From: Salinispora mooreana
GTDB lineage: Bacteria > Actinomycetota > Actinomycetes > Mycobacteriales > Micromonosporaceae
Length of the DNA stretch: 64,000 nucleotides
Direction: 5' to 3'
Assembly: GCF_000379065.1 (NCBI RefSeq)
Contig: NZ_KB900614.1
Coordinates: forward strand, 3,326,333 to 3,390,332
Shown here in pieces: positions 24,311 through 33,006 of this stretch. Under the pieces are notes generated by a model. That model did no database searches. It had not been told where the DNA came from and saw only the letters and a program-made list of their open reading frames with translations. How positions within the stretch are numbered: position 1 is the first letter of the stretch; the number at the start of each line of letters is the position of its first letter. Both the position numbers and the translations under genes were made by a program.

Positions 24311-25222
24311 TCATTCCGGGTAGCGGGCGCCGTTGAAGGTGACCCGCAGCGCGTACACCGACCGGCCGGCGGTGATGTAGAGCTGGTTGCGTTTCGGTCC
24401 ACCGAAGGTGAGATTGGCGACGGGCTCGGGCAGGAGCAACTTCCCGATGAGGCTGCCATCGGGAGCGAAGCAGTGCACGCCGTCCCAGGCCGCGGCCCAG
24501 ACTCGGCCGGCGTCATCGACGCGCAGCCCGTCGAAGCGGCCGTAGTCACACTCGGCGAAGATCTTGCCGCCGCTGAGGGTGTCGTCGGCGGCGACGTCGA
24601 AGACCCGGATGTGGCTGGGTTCCTGTCGCGTGTCGACGATGAACAGCCGTTGTTCGTCCGGCGAGAACGCCAGCCCGTTGGGGCGGAAGAAGTCGTCCGC
24701 GACCACCCGCAGGTCCCCGGTGCGGGGGTCGAGCCGAAACACATAGCACGAGCCGCCGAACTCGGGCTCGGCCCTGTTGCCCTCGTAGTCACTGTTGATG
24801 CCGTAGCTCGGGTCGGTGAACCAGATCGTGCCGTCGGACCGGACCACGACATCGTTGGGACTGTTGAGCCGCCTGCCGGTGTAGCGGTCTGCCAACACGG
24901 TGATCGTTCCGTCGTGCTCGGTGCGGGTCACCCGCCGGCTTCCCTGCTCGCAGGTGATCAGCCGGCCCTGCCGGTCGATCGTGTTGCCGTTGGCGTAGCC
25001 CGAGGGTTGGCGGAACACCCCGACCGCGCCGGTGGTCTCGTCCCAGCGCAGCAGCCGATCGTTCGGGATGTCGCTCCACACCAGGTAGCGCCCGGCCGTG
25101 AAGTAGACCGGGCCTTCCGACTTCCGCGCGTCGCCGTGCAGGACCTCAAGAACGAAGTCACCGTCGAGGTCCCGGAAACGCTCGTCCAGCAGTCGGAACT
25201 CAGCAGGGACTGTATCAGGCAT
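24311..25222 (-). CDS. SMP-30/gluconolactonase/LRE-family lactonase
   Basis: A 303-aa six-bladed beta-propeller. The metal-binding blocks of the family are present: KSEGPVYF (first Glu), SPNDVVVRSDGTIWFTDPSY with Asn and Asp, NGLAFSPDEQRLFIVDT and DGLRVDDAGRVWAA. These cytosolic enzymes hydrolyse sugar lactones such as gluconolactone. It is divergent from an Lrp/AsnC gene with 96 bp between, a usual arrangement for local control. It lies near GH15 and an SDR of glucose-dehydrogenase type, consistent with a glucose-to-gluconate route. Confidence 0.88.
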   Translation of the reverse strand: MPDTVPAEFRLLDERFRDLDGDFVLEVLHGDARKSEGPVYFTAGRYLVWSDIPNDRLLRWDETTGAVGVFRQPSGYANGNTIDRQGRLITCEQGSRRVTRTEHDGTITVLADRYTGRRLNSPNDVVVRSDGTIWFTDPSYGINSDYEGNRAEPEFGGSCYVFRLDPRTGDLRVVADDFFRPNGLAFSPDEQRLFIVDTRQEPSHIRVFDVAADDTLSGGKIFAECDYGRFDGLRVDDAGRVWAAAWDGVHCFAPDGSLIGKLLLPEPVANLTFGGPKRNQLYITAGRSVYALRVTFNGARYPE

Positions 25223-25318
25223 ATTGACCTCCTAGCAGGATGATGTTCTACAGCAAAGCCTGCCTTCCGAATCTGGTAAGGTCAAGTTGTTCATCTTTCC
25301 AATCCCGATGGGTGTTCG

Positions 25319-25774
25319 ATGCTTGACGATATTGACCGCGTCCTGGTGACCCGCCTGCAGCAGGACGCGACCCAGTCCTACGCGGCCCTCGGCGCGGCCG
25401 TTGACCTGTCCGCCGGTTCGGCACACGAACGCGTACGTAAGCTGCGCGAGCGGGGCGTGATCCGGCGTACCACCGTTGACGTCGATCCGGCCGCAGTCGG
25501 CCGGGGCGTGCTCGCCTACGTGATGCTCGGCGCCGACGCGTGGATGGGGGACGCGGCCACCCGGGACGCACTCGCGGCTATACCCGAAATCCAGGAGGCA
25601 CACATCACCGCCGGCACGGCGAGCGTGCTGGTGAAGGTTCGCACCGCCACCACCGAGGACCTGCAAGCCCTCCTGAGACGCCTCTTCGCCATCGACGGAG
25701 TCACCAGCACCCAGACCATCGTCGTCCTGGAGTCGTTCTTCGAACGGCCGATCAGCGTTGACCCGGCTCGCTGA
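25319..25774 (+). CDS. Lrp/AsnC-family transcriptional regulator
   Basis: A 151-aa protein with the AsnC-type winged helix at about residues 3-60 (LDDIDRVLVTRLQQDATQSY, SAGSAHERVRKLRERGVIRR) and an RAM effector domain (HITAGTASVLVKVRTATTED). It starts at ATG 25319 and is divergent from the SMP-30 lactonase gene, the probable target. The intergenic segment is visibly less GC-rich than its surroundings. Confidence 0.9.
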   Translation: MLDDIDRVLVTRLQQDATQSYAALGAAVDLSAGSAHERVRKLRERGVIRRTTVDVDPAAVGRGVLAYVMLGADAWMGDAATRDALAAIPEIQEAHITAGTASVLVKVRTATTEDLQALLRRLFAIDGVTSTQTIVVLESFFERPISVDPAR

Positions 25775-25839
25775 GCACAGCCCCGACCGTCAGCCGAGGC
25801 ACCGGGCAGACCCGACCTCCGGCGCGGAGCCAAGGGCGT

Positions 25840-27147
25840 TCACACCTGCTGCTCCGCATCCCGCTCGGCAGCGTCAATCGCGCTGTCGGTCACCCAGAAC
25901 AATCCGATGACCAGGCTGAGCGCCAGCACACCCATGACCGCGAAGACCGCGCGCAGGCCAAGCCACTCCGCCAACAGACCGCCGGTGAGCGCACCGAGAG
26001 GCATGCCGCCCCAGGCCAGCATCCGGTAACTGCTGTTGACCCGGCCAAGCAGCCGGTTGGGGGTGATCCGCTGGCGGAGCGAGATCGTGATGACGTTCCA
26101 GGTGGCGACCAGAATCCCGCCCCCGAAGTAGACGGCGCCCACCACGTACGGGTTGGTGCTCAACGCCGGTGCGCCGACAAGCACGGCGGCGGCGACCATT
26201 GCCACGCCGAGTGTGGCGGAGCGACCCAGCCGTCGCTCAATCGCCCCCGCGACCAACGAGCCGAGCACAATGCCGACGGCCAAGGTCGCGAGCAGCAGGC
26301 CGTACCCCGGCTCGGTGAGCCTCATCGCCGAGCCAGGGCCGACCGCGTAGAGCACCAGCACCGCGAGGACCGCGCTCATCGTGAAGTTGCTGACGCCCAC
26401 CATCACCGCCATGGTGCGCAGTAGCTGGTGTCGCCAGAGAAACCGGAGGCCTTCCGCGATGTCCCGGCGCAAACTGGTCGACGTGTCCCGTGCGACCTGG
26501 AAACGGCCACGGATGAGAAGCAACACCACGGCCGCGACCACCCACAGCCCCGCCGGCCCCGCCACCGCCAACGCCACGCCGGTAGAGACCAGGAACCCCG
26601 CCAGTGGTGGGCCGACGAACTGGTTGGCCGTCAACTCGACCGCGTTCAGCCGTCCGTTGGCGCGCGGTAGCGCGTCCCGCGACACCAGCTGCGGCAAGAT
26701 CGACTGGGCCGAGGTGTCGTAGAGCGTCTCGGCGACGCCGGCGCCGAACGCCACCACGTAGAGCAGCCAGATCGACGCCACGTCCAGGGCCGCGGCCAGC
26801 GCCATCGCCCCGAACAACACCGCGCGCACCGTGTTTGCGGCCGTCATCACCCGGCGGCGGTCCAGCCGGTCGGCCAACGCGCCCGCCGGCAACGCGACCA
26901 GCAGCCACGGCAGGCTGAACGCCATCGCCACCCCGGCCACCAGCACCGGCGAATCCGTGAAGCTGACCGCGACCAGCGGCAGCGCGAGCTTGACGATCCC
27001 GTCGGCGAGGTTCGACGCGGCGGACGCGGACCACAGCTGCCAGAACGGGGTGCCCAGCTTCTCGGCGTCCCGACGCGGGGCAGGCAGGTGACGTTCCGGG
27101 CCAGGCGTCGTCCGTTCATCCGGGCGGGCGAGATCGTCAATCGTCAC
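25840..27147 (-). CDS. Major facilitator superfamily exporter
   Basis: A 435-aa polytopic protein of about 12 transmembrane helices in two six-helix halves. The family motif GALADRLDRRRVM at about residues 88-100 is the MFS loop 2-3 signature, and the central hydrophilic loop at about 215-235 separates the halves. It resembles the MFS_3 (enterobactin exporter-like) group that includes drug and macrolide pumps. The substrate is not deducible. A hydrophilic tail (DAAERDAEQQV) ends the protein. Confidence 0.88.
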   Translation of the reverse strand: MTIDDLARPDERTTPGPERHLPAPRRDAEKLGTPFWQLWSASAASNLADGIVKLALPLVAVSFTDSPVLVAGVAMAFSLPWLLVALPAGALADRLDRRRVMTAANTVRAVLFGAMALAAALDVASIWLLYVVAFGAGVAETLYDTSAQSILPQLVSRDALPRANGRLNAVELTANQFVGPPLAGFLVSTGVALAVAGPAGLWVVAAVVLLLIRGRFQVARDTSTSLRRDIAEGLRFLWRHQLLRTMAVMVGVSNFTMSAVLAVLVLYAVGPGSAMRLTEPGYGLLLATLAVGIVLGSLVAGAIERRLGRSATLGVAMVAAAVLVGAPALSTNPYVVGAVYFGGGILVATWNVITISLRQRITPNRLLGRVNSSYRMLAWGGMPLGALTGGLLAEWLGLRAVFAVMGVLALSLVIGLFWVTDSAIDAAERDAEQQV

Positions 27148-27256
27148 CCGGGGATGCTCTCAGAACGGGCACATAGTTCGCCGCCCAATAAGCAGACAGG
27201 CGAAACCACCGAAGGACGGGTGAGTGCGCGGGCTCGGCGGCGGAGAGCGAACCGGC

Positions 27257-28285
27257 CTACTCGAAGGTCACCCGCAGTTGACGCAGCAGGCCACCGTAGT
27301 CCTCGTCGTCGTCCCCGATGAAGATCGGAAGTGAGCCGGCGACCAGTCCCACGCCTTCGACCTTGAGGCCCGAGCTGCGCGCCAGCTGCTGGGGCGGCTC
27401 GACCGGACGCAGCTGCGCGCCGATGCGTCCGCCCTCCCGGACCGTCGCCGCGCGGTACACCGCGCTGTCAAAGGGGCCCAGATCACCCGGGTCGTACGCG
27501 GACGAGACGAAGATGTTGCCCCACCGGTCGATGTCCATGCCCGAGGCGGGTCGTCCATCCGGTGGTTCGAGCGCCGTGAAGGGAACCGAGGTCCAGCGCC
27601 GGCCAAACCTGATCTCGCCGTCCTCGTACACCTTCAGGCGAGTCATGTTGATGAAGGTGGTGTCCCGGCCCTCCGCCCGCTCGGCGTAGAGGAAGTAGTC
27701 CTCTCCGCGGATCGTCGCCACGGCCGTCGCCTCGACGTTCACCAGCGGCTCGGGCGTCTCGGGCCACGGCACCGCGCTCACGATCTCGACGTTGAGGTCC
27801 CGGTCCCACCGGGCGAGATAGATCGTGGGGTCGGGGTCGTCGCCGTCGGCGTTGCTCTCCGCCAACAGGGCCGCGTTCCGGCCGGGCAGCCGGGCGATGC
27901 TCTCGAGGTCATTCGGCACACTACGACCGGGAAAATCGACATCGAGCTCGTCAACGATGATGCCGTTCGGATCGACGGGCGTACGCACGATCGAGAGGCG
28001 CGGCAGGTCGCGCTCCGCATCGTTGTCCCGGGTGTCGTGGCAGACCAGGAAGACCTCCTGCACCACCCCGTCGTTCTTTTCGGTGGTCAGCCAGGCGATG
28101 CCGCTGAACTCGCGGGGTGCCCGGATCTCGAGCCGCTCGGCCGAGGAGGCGTCAACCGTGTCTCGGGCCGAGAGGCTGTCCGCCCCCTGGCTGAGCTGCG
28201 CCGAAACCGGTGTGGCGGGCGCAAGCAGGCTCAGTCCGGTGGCGACCGGCAGCAGCCCGCAGGCGATGAACCGACGGCGAATCAT
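27257..28285 (-). CDS. Secreted protein of unknown function, 342 aa
   Basis: Not assigned. Signal peptide at about residues 1-29 (RRRFIACGLLPVATGLSLLA, cleavage near VSAQ). The mature protein is rich in beta-strands and repeats of the type LSIVRTPVDPNG, TIYLARWDRDL and GMDIDRWGNIFVSSAYDPGD, which suggests a beta-propeller, perhaps of the esterase-like or phytase-like kind. No catalytic motif is clear. It lies between the MFS gene and luxS, with no overlap to either. Confidence 0.7.
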   Translation of the reverse strand: MIRRRFIACGLLPVATGLSLLAPATPVSAQLSQGADSLSARDTVDASSAERLEIRAPREFSGIAWLTTEKNDGVVQEVFLVCHDTRDNDAERDLPRLSIVRTPVDPNGIIVDELDVDFPGRSVPNDLESIARLPGRNAALLAESNADGDDPDPTIYLARWDRDLNVEIVSAVPWPETPEPLVNVEATAVATIRGEDYFLYAERAEGRDTTFINMTRLKVYEDGEIRFGRRWTSVPFTALEPPDGRPASGMDIDRWGNIFVSSAYDPGDLGPFDSAVYRAATVREGGRIGAQLRPVEPPQQLARSSGLKVEGVGLVAGSLPIFIGDDDEDYGGLLRQLRVTFE

Positions 28286-28396
28286 TCGTCCCCCTCCACC
28301 TGGCGGGCACGACCGCCGGGCCCGCTCGGGACAAAAGTAAAATCATTCTCGCCTTGTCGCGGAACGTTCCTCCCCCGTTACCACCTTCGTGTCGGC

Positions 28397-28900
28397 TCAC
28401 TGGCCCGCGGCGAGTTCCCGCAGGTCCGCCTCGCTCACCTCATGGGCGTCCGGGCCCGGATCCCCCCACTGGTCCCGCTTCGCGAGCAGCCGCGCGGCGA
28501 GGTCCCGCACCCCCGCCAGCGAGTGGTGCTCGGCCCAACCACACTGGACAACGTTCGCGAGTGGCACCTCCTCGGCGTCCTCGACGGAGCGCAGCCCAGC
28601 CGCGATGACCTCAGCCAGATCGTCGAAGCTCCACGGGCCAACCGTCCACACGTACAGGCCGGTCATGCAGCCCATCGGCGCGACGTTCATGATCGTAGAG
28701 TGATGCTGACGTACGTAGGTGCCGAGAAAGTGTTCGAGTGAGTGCATGACCGGGCCCGGCACCGGAGACACGTTCGGCTGCGCCACCCGGAAGTCCCAGA
28801 GCGCGACCGGCTGGCTCGTGCCGGGCACCGTCTGCTGGTTGACGATCCGCAGGTAGGGCGGCACCACGTGGCGATGATCCAAGTCGTGTGACTGCGGCAT
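28397..28900 (-). CDS. luxS: S-ribosylhomocysteine lyase
   Basis: Converts S-ribosylhomocysteine to homocysteine and DPD, the AI-2 precursor. The 167-aa protein keeps the active site: His53, Glu56 and His57 in MHSLEHFLGTY (metal ligands and base), Cys78 in APMGCMTGLY, and Cys120 in VVQCGWAEHHSL as the third metal ligand. Arg38 of WDFRVA matches the substrate-binding Arg. AGGAG lies 8 nt before the ATG. LuxS is uncommon in mycelial actinomycetes, which usually use SahH alone. It links to metH at 45 kb through homocysteine. Confidence 0.92.
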   Translation of the reverse strand: MPQSHDLDHRHVVPPYLRIVNQQTVPGTSQPVALWDFRVAQPNVSPVPGPVMHSLEHFLGTYVRQHHSTIMNVAPMGCMTGLYVWTVGPWSFDDLAEVIAAGLRSVEDAEEVPLANVVQCGWAEHHSLAGVRDLAARLLAKRDQWGDPGPDAHEVSEADLRELAAGQ

Positions 28901-28961
28901 AACCAGGACTCCTCAATCCTTCCCAAGGCGGACTCGACCCCAGCCTAGGAAGAAATCACTC

Positions 28962-30158
28962 TCATACTGACCGCTTCCAGTCATACCGGTCGCCGCTCCG
29001 GACAACCTCCGAGATCAAACTGGCCATGTCGGTAGCGCTGCCGACGGGGAGAGCCGGGCTGACCTCCGCGCCCGTCAGCGCGGTCAGCTCGGTTAGCTCG
29101 GTCAGCACCGGCGCCAGTTCGGCAGCGGTGGTGACATAGGCGGTGAGCCCAGCCTCGGCGAGTAGCTGCGCGTTGGCCCGACCATGCCCAGAAATCGGCC
29201 GATAGGTGACGGTGGGAAGCCCGCCGGCCAGCGACTGCTGGCAGGTGAGGCCGCCGGCGTTCTCCACCACCACATCAACCGCCCGCATCAGGGTGGGCAT
29301 GTCCTCCACCCAGCCCAGGACATGTCCGGGGAAGGTACGCAGGCGTTGGCGGAGCCGGACGTTTCGCCCACACGCCACGACGGGGGTGACGCAGCCGGCG
29401 CCGAGCACGTCCCGCGCGGTACGGGCCACGTCGCCCACCCCCCAGGAGCCGGCGACGATCAACGCCAGCCGCTCCTGCTCGGGCAGACCGAAACGGGCCC
29501 GAGCCGTACGCTGGCAGGCCGTTGCCGAGGACGCGAACTCGGCGGAGATCAGCGGATTGACCACCCGAACATCAGCCGCCCCACGCGCCGCCGCCTGCCG
29601 CTGTGTCCCGTCGTGAATGACGCAGTAGGTGTCGACACCCGGCGAGATCCAGATCGGGTGGGCGACGAAGTCAGTGACGTAGCTGAGCACCGGCACGGTG
29701 AGCTGCCCCGTCCCGCGCATCGGGCCGAGTAGCTGGTTGGCGAACGGGTGCGTCGTCACCACCAGGCAGGTGTCCGCCGATATCCGCGACAGCATCCGCG
29801 GTACGGCCGCCCGCAGCGCGGCCCGGAACCCCCGGACCATCAGCGACGACCGGTCGGTGAACCGGAAGAGCGCGTCGTAGCTCCAGGGAAACCGCTGGAG
29901 CATGGTGCGATAGCCCTCCCGAACGAGCCGGTGCAGCGGCCGGGGCAGGGCCGTAAAGAAGTTGAGCTGCTCCACGACGACTCCGTCGCCGGCGAGCCGG
30001 GCAGCGAGTTCGGCGGCGGCGGCGTCGTGGCCCGCGCCGATGTCGGCGGAGACGACCAGGATCCGCAGCCGACCCGGGCCGCCGCCGGGGTCGTCGCGAC
30101 CGGCACCAACCGGGGACGTACCGGCGCGCGGACTTCTCCCGCCCGGCCGTGGCTTCAC
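28962..30158 (-). CDS. MurG/MGDG-synthase-like glycosyltransferase
   Basis: A 398-aa GT28/GT-B protein. The N-terminal domain has the MGDG-synthase signature RILVVSADIGAGHDAAAAEL at about residues 31-50; the C-terminal domain has the donor-binding stretch VVENAGGLTCQQSLAGGLPT. Such enzymes add hexoses to lipids. The start overlaps the stop of the deacetylase gene (GTGA), so the two are coupled and may act on the same envelope glycolipid or glycan. The C-terminal part includes a small LTELTELTALTG repeat. Confidence 0.83.
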   Translation of the reverse strand: MKPRPGGRSPRAGTSPVGAGRDDPGGGPGRLRILVVSADIGAGHDAAAAELAARLAGDGVVVEQLNFFTALPRPLHRLVREGYRTMLQRFPWSYDALFRFTDRSSLMVRGFRAALRAAVPRMLSRISADTCLVVTTHPFANQLLGPMRGTGQLTVPVLSYVTDFVAHPIWISPGVDTYCVIHDGTQRQAAARGAADVRVVNPLISAEFASSATACQRTARARFGLPEQERLALIVAGSWGVGDVARTARDVLGAGCVTPVVACGRNVRLRQRLRTFPGHVLGWVEDMPTLMRAVDVVVENAGGLTCQQSLAGGLPTVTYRPISGHGRANAQLLAEAGLTAYVTTAAELAPVLTELTELTALTGAEVSPALPVGSATDMASLISEVVRSGDRYDWKRSV

Positions 30159-31009
30159 CGGTTGCGGTTACCCACCCGGTACGTCGCCATGCCCCGGTCG
30201 CGCCCGGGCCGGTATGCGCCACGCCATGGGCTCCCGGCGGCCTCGGTCTCCTCGTGTGCGCCGAGCGTCCCGATTGTCAGCTCCCGCTCCCGGGCCCAGC
30301 TCACGAGGCGCGGCAGGACCGCCAAGGCGCCGCGCCAGGCACCCGGGCTGGACGCATGATCCGAATCGTGCAGCAACAGCGTGCCGCCACCGTCGAGATC
30401 CTGCACGATGGTTTCCCAGATCGCCGCCGGAGACCGGGTGGCGTCCCAGTCGCGCCCCCAGGCGGTCCAGAGGCGGGGGGTCAGGCCCAGCCGCCGGCAC
30501 GCCAGCAGCGCCGACGTCGTCAGCACCCCGTATGGCGGGCGGTACCACAACGGGGCGGCTCCGGTGACCGCCGCGACGGCATCCCGAGCGCGGGCGATAT
30601 CAGCGTAGGTCGCGGCACGCGATCGGCACAGCAGGTTCCGGTGCTCCCATCCGTGCACCGCGAGCTCATGCCCGGCCGCCGCCATGTCCCGACCGAGTCC
30701 CGGATCGCGATCGAGCAGCGTGCCGAGCAGAAAGAACGTCGCCCGTACGTCGGCACGCTCCAGCGCCCGCAGAAAGCGGGCGGTGGAGGCGCGGCGTGGA
30801 CCGTCGTCGAAGGTCAACGCGATCCGGGTGGCCGCACCCACCCCCGCCAGCCGGGGCCAGCACCGGCGCCGCAGCGCACCGCTGGCGGTGACCACCGGCA
30901 GCGCGTGCACCACCGCCCCGCCCGCGGCGACGGCGGCCGTCCCCGCCAGCCAACGCCGAAGTTCGGGCCCCCCGACCCGGACGCCACCTGCCCCGACGCC
31001 ACCTGCCAC
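30155..31009 (-). CDS. Polysaccharide deacetylase (NodB domain)
   Basis: A 284-aa carbohydrate esterase family 4 protein. Catalytic motifs: ALTFDDGPRR (base and metal Asp), HGWEH (metal His pair), RPPYGVL and LLLHDSDHA. An N-terminal hydrophobic segment at about residues 20-42 suggests export or anchoring. It probably removes acetyl groups from a cell-envelope glycan. The gene is coupled to the downstream glycosyltransferase by a 4-nt overlap. Confidence 0.87.
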   Translation of the reverse strand: MAGGVGAGGVRVGGPELRRWLAGTAAVAAGGAVVHALPVVTASGALRRRCWPRLAGVGAATRIALTFDDGPRRASTARFLRALERADVRATFFLLGTLLDRDPGLGRDMAAAGHELAVHGWEHRNLLCRSRAATYADIARARDAVAAVTGAAPLWYRPPYGVLTTSALLACRRLGLTPRLWTAWGRDWDATRSPAAIWETIVQDLDGGGTLLLHDSDHASSPGAWRGALAVLPRLVSWARERELTIGTLGAHEETEAAGSPWRGAYRPGRDRGMATYRVGNRNR

Positions 31010-31037
31010 GGCGTTCCGTTACCCACTTCGGACTCCG

Positions 31038-31475
31038 CTACCCGCTTGGGCGGCCTTCCGATGGCCTTCGTAGGCGGGCCAGCCAGTCGTCGGCCCAGTC
31101 GAGATGCGGACAACCCTTGTTCACGCACCGGGGGCAGGTCCGTCCCCCCCAGTGGCTACGGATGATCATTTCGATTCCGCGAAACACCAGGTCCCGGTCC
31201 AGGTCTCCCGACTCGACGGCGCTGGTTGTGGGGTGGTCGGGTTCCGCCCGCCAGCACCAGTCGACAAACCTCTCCCTGAGGTCCGGTCTGGTGCCGTTGA
31301 GCCGGGATAGCTGATCTGATGCCTCGGCCAGGAGCTTTTGCTGGTGGGCCAGCAGCGCTGACCTCCTGCCGCGATACTCGGCCAGCAACGCGAGCCGCGC
31401 GGGCTGGCAGGGCCAGTCGGCGCCGCAGGCCCGGCACCGCCACAGCGGGCGCATGGGGTCGTGTGCCTGTCTCAC
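31038..31475 (-). CDS. Small zinc-ribbon protein of a WhiJ-type locus, 145 aa
   Basis: Function unknown. Two Cys clusters suggest metal binding: WRCRACGADWPC near the N-terminus and RTCPRCVNKGCPH near the C-terminus, around a helical middle (RLALLAEYRGRRSALLAHQQ). The GTG at 31475 overlaps the stop of the upstream 51-aa gene as GTGA, fixing the start; another GTG at 31478 is adjacent. Proteins of this kind recur beside XRE/DUF397 regulator pairs in Micromonosporaceae, as here. Confidence 0.72.
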   Translation of the reverse strand: MRQAHDPMRPLWRCRACGADWPCQPARLALLAEYRGRRSALLAHQQKLLAEASDQLSRLNGTRPDLRERFVDWCWRAEPDHPTTSAVESGDLDRDLVFRGIEMIIRSHWGGRTCPRCVNKGCPHLDWADDWLARLRRPSEGRPSG

Positions 31476-31627
31476 CACCGCCGGCTCCCGCCCGTGTGGT
31501 GGTCACGTAGGCAGCGCTTGAGGTCACCACACCGGGGGCACCAACTGCCCGAACGGCTCTTGGTCACCAGGCCCAGAAGCACGCCAACGGCGAGCCCAAC
31601 GACTGCGGCAGTAGCAACGACAGCCAT
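31472..31627 (-). CDS. Small membrane protein with Cys motif, 51 aa
   Basis: Begins MAVVATAAVVGLAVGVLLGL, one transmembrane helix, then a short soluble tail with WCPRCGDLKRC and a His pair, resembling a minimal zinc ribbon. GAGGGGA lies 5 nt before the ATG and the stop overlaps the next gene, both signs of a real gene. Function unknown; part of a three-gene operon divergent from the XRE regulator. Confidence 0.65.
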   Translation of the reverse strand: MAVVATAAVVGLAVGVLLGLVTKSRSGSWCPRCGDLKRCLRDHHTGGSRRW

Positions 31628-31681
31628 CGACGTCCCCTCAGTCTCGCCTGTCGGCGCTTCGGGCGGGCGGCTGGTGCGCGG

Positions 31682-31900
31682 TCACCAGCGACCTCCGTTG
31701 GCTCGCCACTGCTGGGCCGGGGTGAGCCAACCGAAGCGGCCTACCTGGGGATTGGCGACGGTGGGCTGGGTCATCCACGCCGGCAGATTGGCTGGTCGCT
31801 TCGGGTGGAAGGCACTAGCGCACGCCGCGTACGGGGTGGTGGGGCCGGTAGCGCCCGACGGTGCGGGGCGGCGGCAGCGGCGAAGTAGCCAGCGAACCAT
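31682..31900 (-). CDS. Small basic Pro/Trp-rich protein, 72 aa
   Basis: Starts MVRWLLRRCRRPAPSGATGP and ends with GRFGWLTPAQQWRANGGRW. GAGGGGAAC lies just upstream of the ATG. No domain is recognised. It is first in the operon with the 51-aa membrane and 145-aa zinc-ribbon proteins, 54 nt upstream of the former, and downstream of a good promoter match at 32004-32032. Confidence 0.6.
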   Translation of the reverse strand: MVRWLLRRCRRPAPSGATGPTTPYAACASAFHPKRPANLPAWMTQPTVANPQVGRFGWLTPAQQWRANGGRW

Positions 31901-32003
31901 GGTCTGTTCCCCTCTCAGATCAGGCGAAGACCGGGAGTACGAGGTATCGCACTTACTCCCGAAGGGTTCGGTTCGATTGCGCATGGTGACCGAACTCCAC
32001 TCG

Positions 32004-32039
32004 ACTATCGCAGTGATACTCTCGCGACACAAGTATCAC
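32004..32039 (-). promoter_or_regulatory. Promoter and GTATCAC inverted repeat, WhiJ-type locus
   Basis: On the minus strand TTGTGT (complement of 32027-32032) and GATAGT (complement of 32004-32009) are 17 bp apart, a good -35/-10 pair for the 72-aa operon. Over it lie inverted GTGATAC (32013-32019) and GTATCAC (32033-32039), a likely operator for the divergent XRE regulator. Confidence 0.5.
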
Positions 32040-32154
32040 GACTTGCTTTCTGTTCCGCTGGCCTCGCGCTGCTGTCCTGCTGACCCCCAGCGCCGACAGT
32101 GCGGTCTCAGGCTGAGACACTGTGGGTGTGGCCAGGGACTACGAGGAGAGGAAC

Positions 32155-33006
32155 ATGCCCACTCCAGCCCCAGTAGCTGGCCCGACCGTGGTGCGCCGCC
32201 AACTCGGCCGGCAATTGCGCCGGCTACGCGACACCACCCGTGCATCGGTTGACGAGGTAGTCGCGCATCGGCGACTCGGCATCAGCCGAGCGAAGTTGTT
32301 CAAGATGGAGGCCGGGCGACACCCGGTCAAACCCCAAGATGTCGCGGTGCTGTGTGCGCACTACCAGGCATCGGCGGACGAAACCGAGCAGCTGACCGCG
32401 CTCGCATTGGCGACGGGCGGTCAGAGTTGGTGGCACATCTATGGCGACGATGTCCCGGAGTGGTTCAGCCTCTACTTGGAGATCGAGCCCGCTGCGGCCA
32501 TGATCCGGACCTACGAGTCCGAACTGATCCCGGGTCTGTTGCAGACGCCCGAGTACGCGCGCGCCGTCTACCAGGCGCGCAACCCCGACGACAGCGACTA
32601 CGAAATCGAAAGTCGTGTCTCGCTAAGGATCAATCGCCAGGCGATCCTCACGCGGGCCGACCCCCAACCACCGGCCTTGCATGTCGTACTCAACGAGGCG
32701 GCGGTGCGGCGCGAGGTCGGCGGGTCGGATGTGATGGCCGAGCAAATCACCAGGCTGCGTCAGGTGGCAACCCGGCCCAACACCACCATCTCGGTCCTAC
32801 CACTCGCAGGTGGAGCGCACGCCGCGATGGAGTCCGCGTTCGTGATCCTGGACTTTCCAGATCCTGCCGAGGACCCGTCAGTTGTATATCTCGACTCGCC
32901 CAGCTCCGCTGCGTACCTACAAAAGGACGTCGAGATCACCCGGTACGAAACGATATTCAGGCTTGTCTGCTGCCAAGCCGTTCCGATCCTGGAGTATCAG
33001 CCATGA
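32155..33006 (+). CDS. XRE-family regulator with DUF5753 domain (WhiJ-like)
   Basis: A 283-aa protein: helix-turn-helix at about residues 14-70 (VVRRQLGRQLRRLRDTTRAS, LGISRAKLFKMEAGRHPVKP) and a DUF5753 sensor domain (AAAMIRTYESELIPGLLQTP, TISVLPLAGGAHAAMESAFV). This is the WhiJ-like type that is widespread in sporulating actinomycetes and usually pairs with a small DUF397 protein; here the DUF397 gene follows with an ATGA overlap. GGAG precedes ATG 32155. Probably controls the divergent small-gene operon and itself. Confidence 0.9.
   Translation: MPTPAPVAGPTVVRRQLGRQLRRLRDTTRASVDEVVAHRRLGISRAKLFKMEAGRHPVKPQDVAVLCAHYQASADETEQLTALALATGGQSWWHIYGDDVPEWFSLYLEIEPAAAMIRTYESELIPGLLQTPEYARAVYQARNPDDSDYEIESRVSLRINRQAILTRADPQPPALHVVLNEAAVRREVGGSDVMAEQITRLRQVATRPNTTISVLPLAGGAHAAMESAFVILDFPDPAEDPSVVYLDSPSSAAYLQKDVEITRYETIFRLVCCQAVPILEYQP

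Noticed and set aside
22644..24314. 556-codon minus-strand frame
   Set aside because: It is opposite the GH15 and SDR genes, both of which have clear family motifs; the shadow has none.
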